64,000 nucleotides of DNA, taken from contig CAVSBZ010000002.1 in assembly GCA_963726315.1 (NCBI GenBank), forward strand, positions 1 through 64,000, in the 5' to 3' direction. The stretch is from FEB-25 sp963726315. Its GTDB lineage: Bacteria; Chloroflexota; Anaerolineae; Anaerolineales; UBA4823. The translations under genes were made by a program, and so were the position numbers. This document shows, in pieces, positions 63,983-64,000 of the stretch. The notes under the pieces were generated by a model. It was not told the DNA's origin, made no database searches, and saw nothing but the letters and a program-made list of their open reading frames with translations. Position 1 is the first letter of the stretch, and each line of letters begins with the position of its first letter.

Positions 63983-64000
63983 GTTATCCCCGCTGTTTTT

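Overview
The window looks like the chromosome of an anaerobic member of the Chloroflexota, most likely class Anaerolineae. Four things point there. The 16S rRNA carries the EUB338-III-type site (ACACCTACGGGTGGCAGC, 554-571). The coding style is typical: secreted Thr/Pro-rich proteins, LysM, VanW and kelch/FG-GAP surface proteins, a C-terminal LLPLAMKE tail and an LPGTG tail. Central metabolism looks fermentative (pyruvate:ferredoxin oxidoreductase and formate-tetrahydrofolate ligase). There is also a large Anaerolineae-style membrane-protein operon. Taxonomy is an inference from these features; no database search was possible.

Layout. 1-5660: a complete rRNA operon (16S, tRNA-Ile, tRNA-Ala, 23S, 5S) with a near-consensus promoter, boxA-like elements, long processing stems and a terminator. 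5760-10850 (minus): a very large kelch/FG-GAP surface protein interrupted by a frameshift, a secreted NTF2-like protein and a 70-residue protein. 11042-14431: a SARP/BTAD-type regulator with a P-loop ATPase core and helical-repeat tail. 14631-15144: rpsU-infA. 15239-19816 (minus): nifJ plus a dihydroorotate-dehydrogenase-like flavoprotein. 20023-27902: a tightly packed operon of uncharacterised membrane proteins around a MutL-like actin-fold ATPase, the best candidate here for an undescribed system. 28019-42301: mostly housekeeping genes (phosphohexomutase, def, recF, rsmG, elp3, fhs) mixed with envelope proteins (cyclic-nucleotide-binding/PH-like protein, C39-like/LysM protein, DUF4349 lipoprotein). 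42469-49376: a flavoprotein monooxygenase, a 41-residue membrane protein, uvrC, a CinA C-terminal-type amidase, a CAP/LysM protein, sixA and a HAD phosphatase. 49377-50020: non-coding, but holding a possible small structured transcript with an 18-codon reading frame. 50021-63768: ABC exporter, DNPH1-like hydrolase and RarD (translationally coupled), M28 peptidase plus alpha-2-macroglobulin (coupled), a trans-sulfuration PLP enzyme and a VanW protein. The right end carries a MITE-like repeat.

A recurring theme is initiation without a Shine-Dalgarno sequence. Several genes have an extended -10 (TGN-TANNNT) whose last base lies exactly 6 nt, or up to 9 nt, before the start codon, which predicts leaderless mRNAs. 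Operon-internal genes instead use good Shine-Dalgarno sites or ATGA/GTGA overlaps. Two genes (the kelch protein near 6730 and an operon protein near 26310) are split by apparent single-base frameshifts in short homopolymers, so assembly error must be excluded before biology is read into them.
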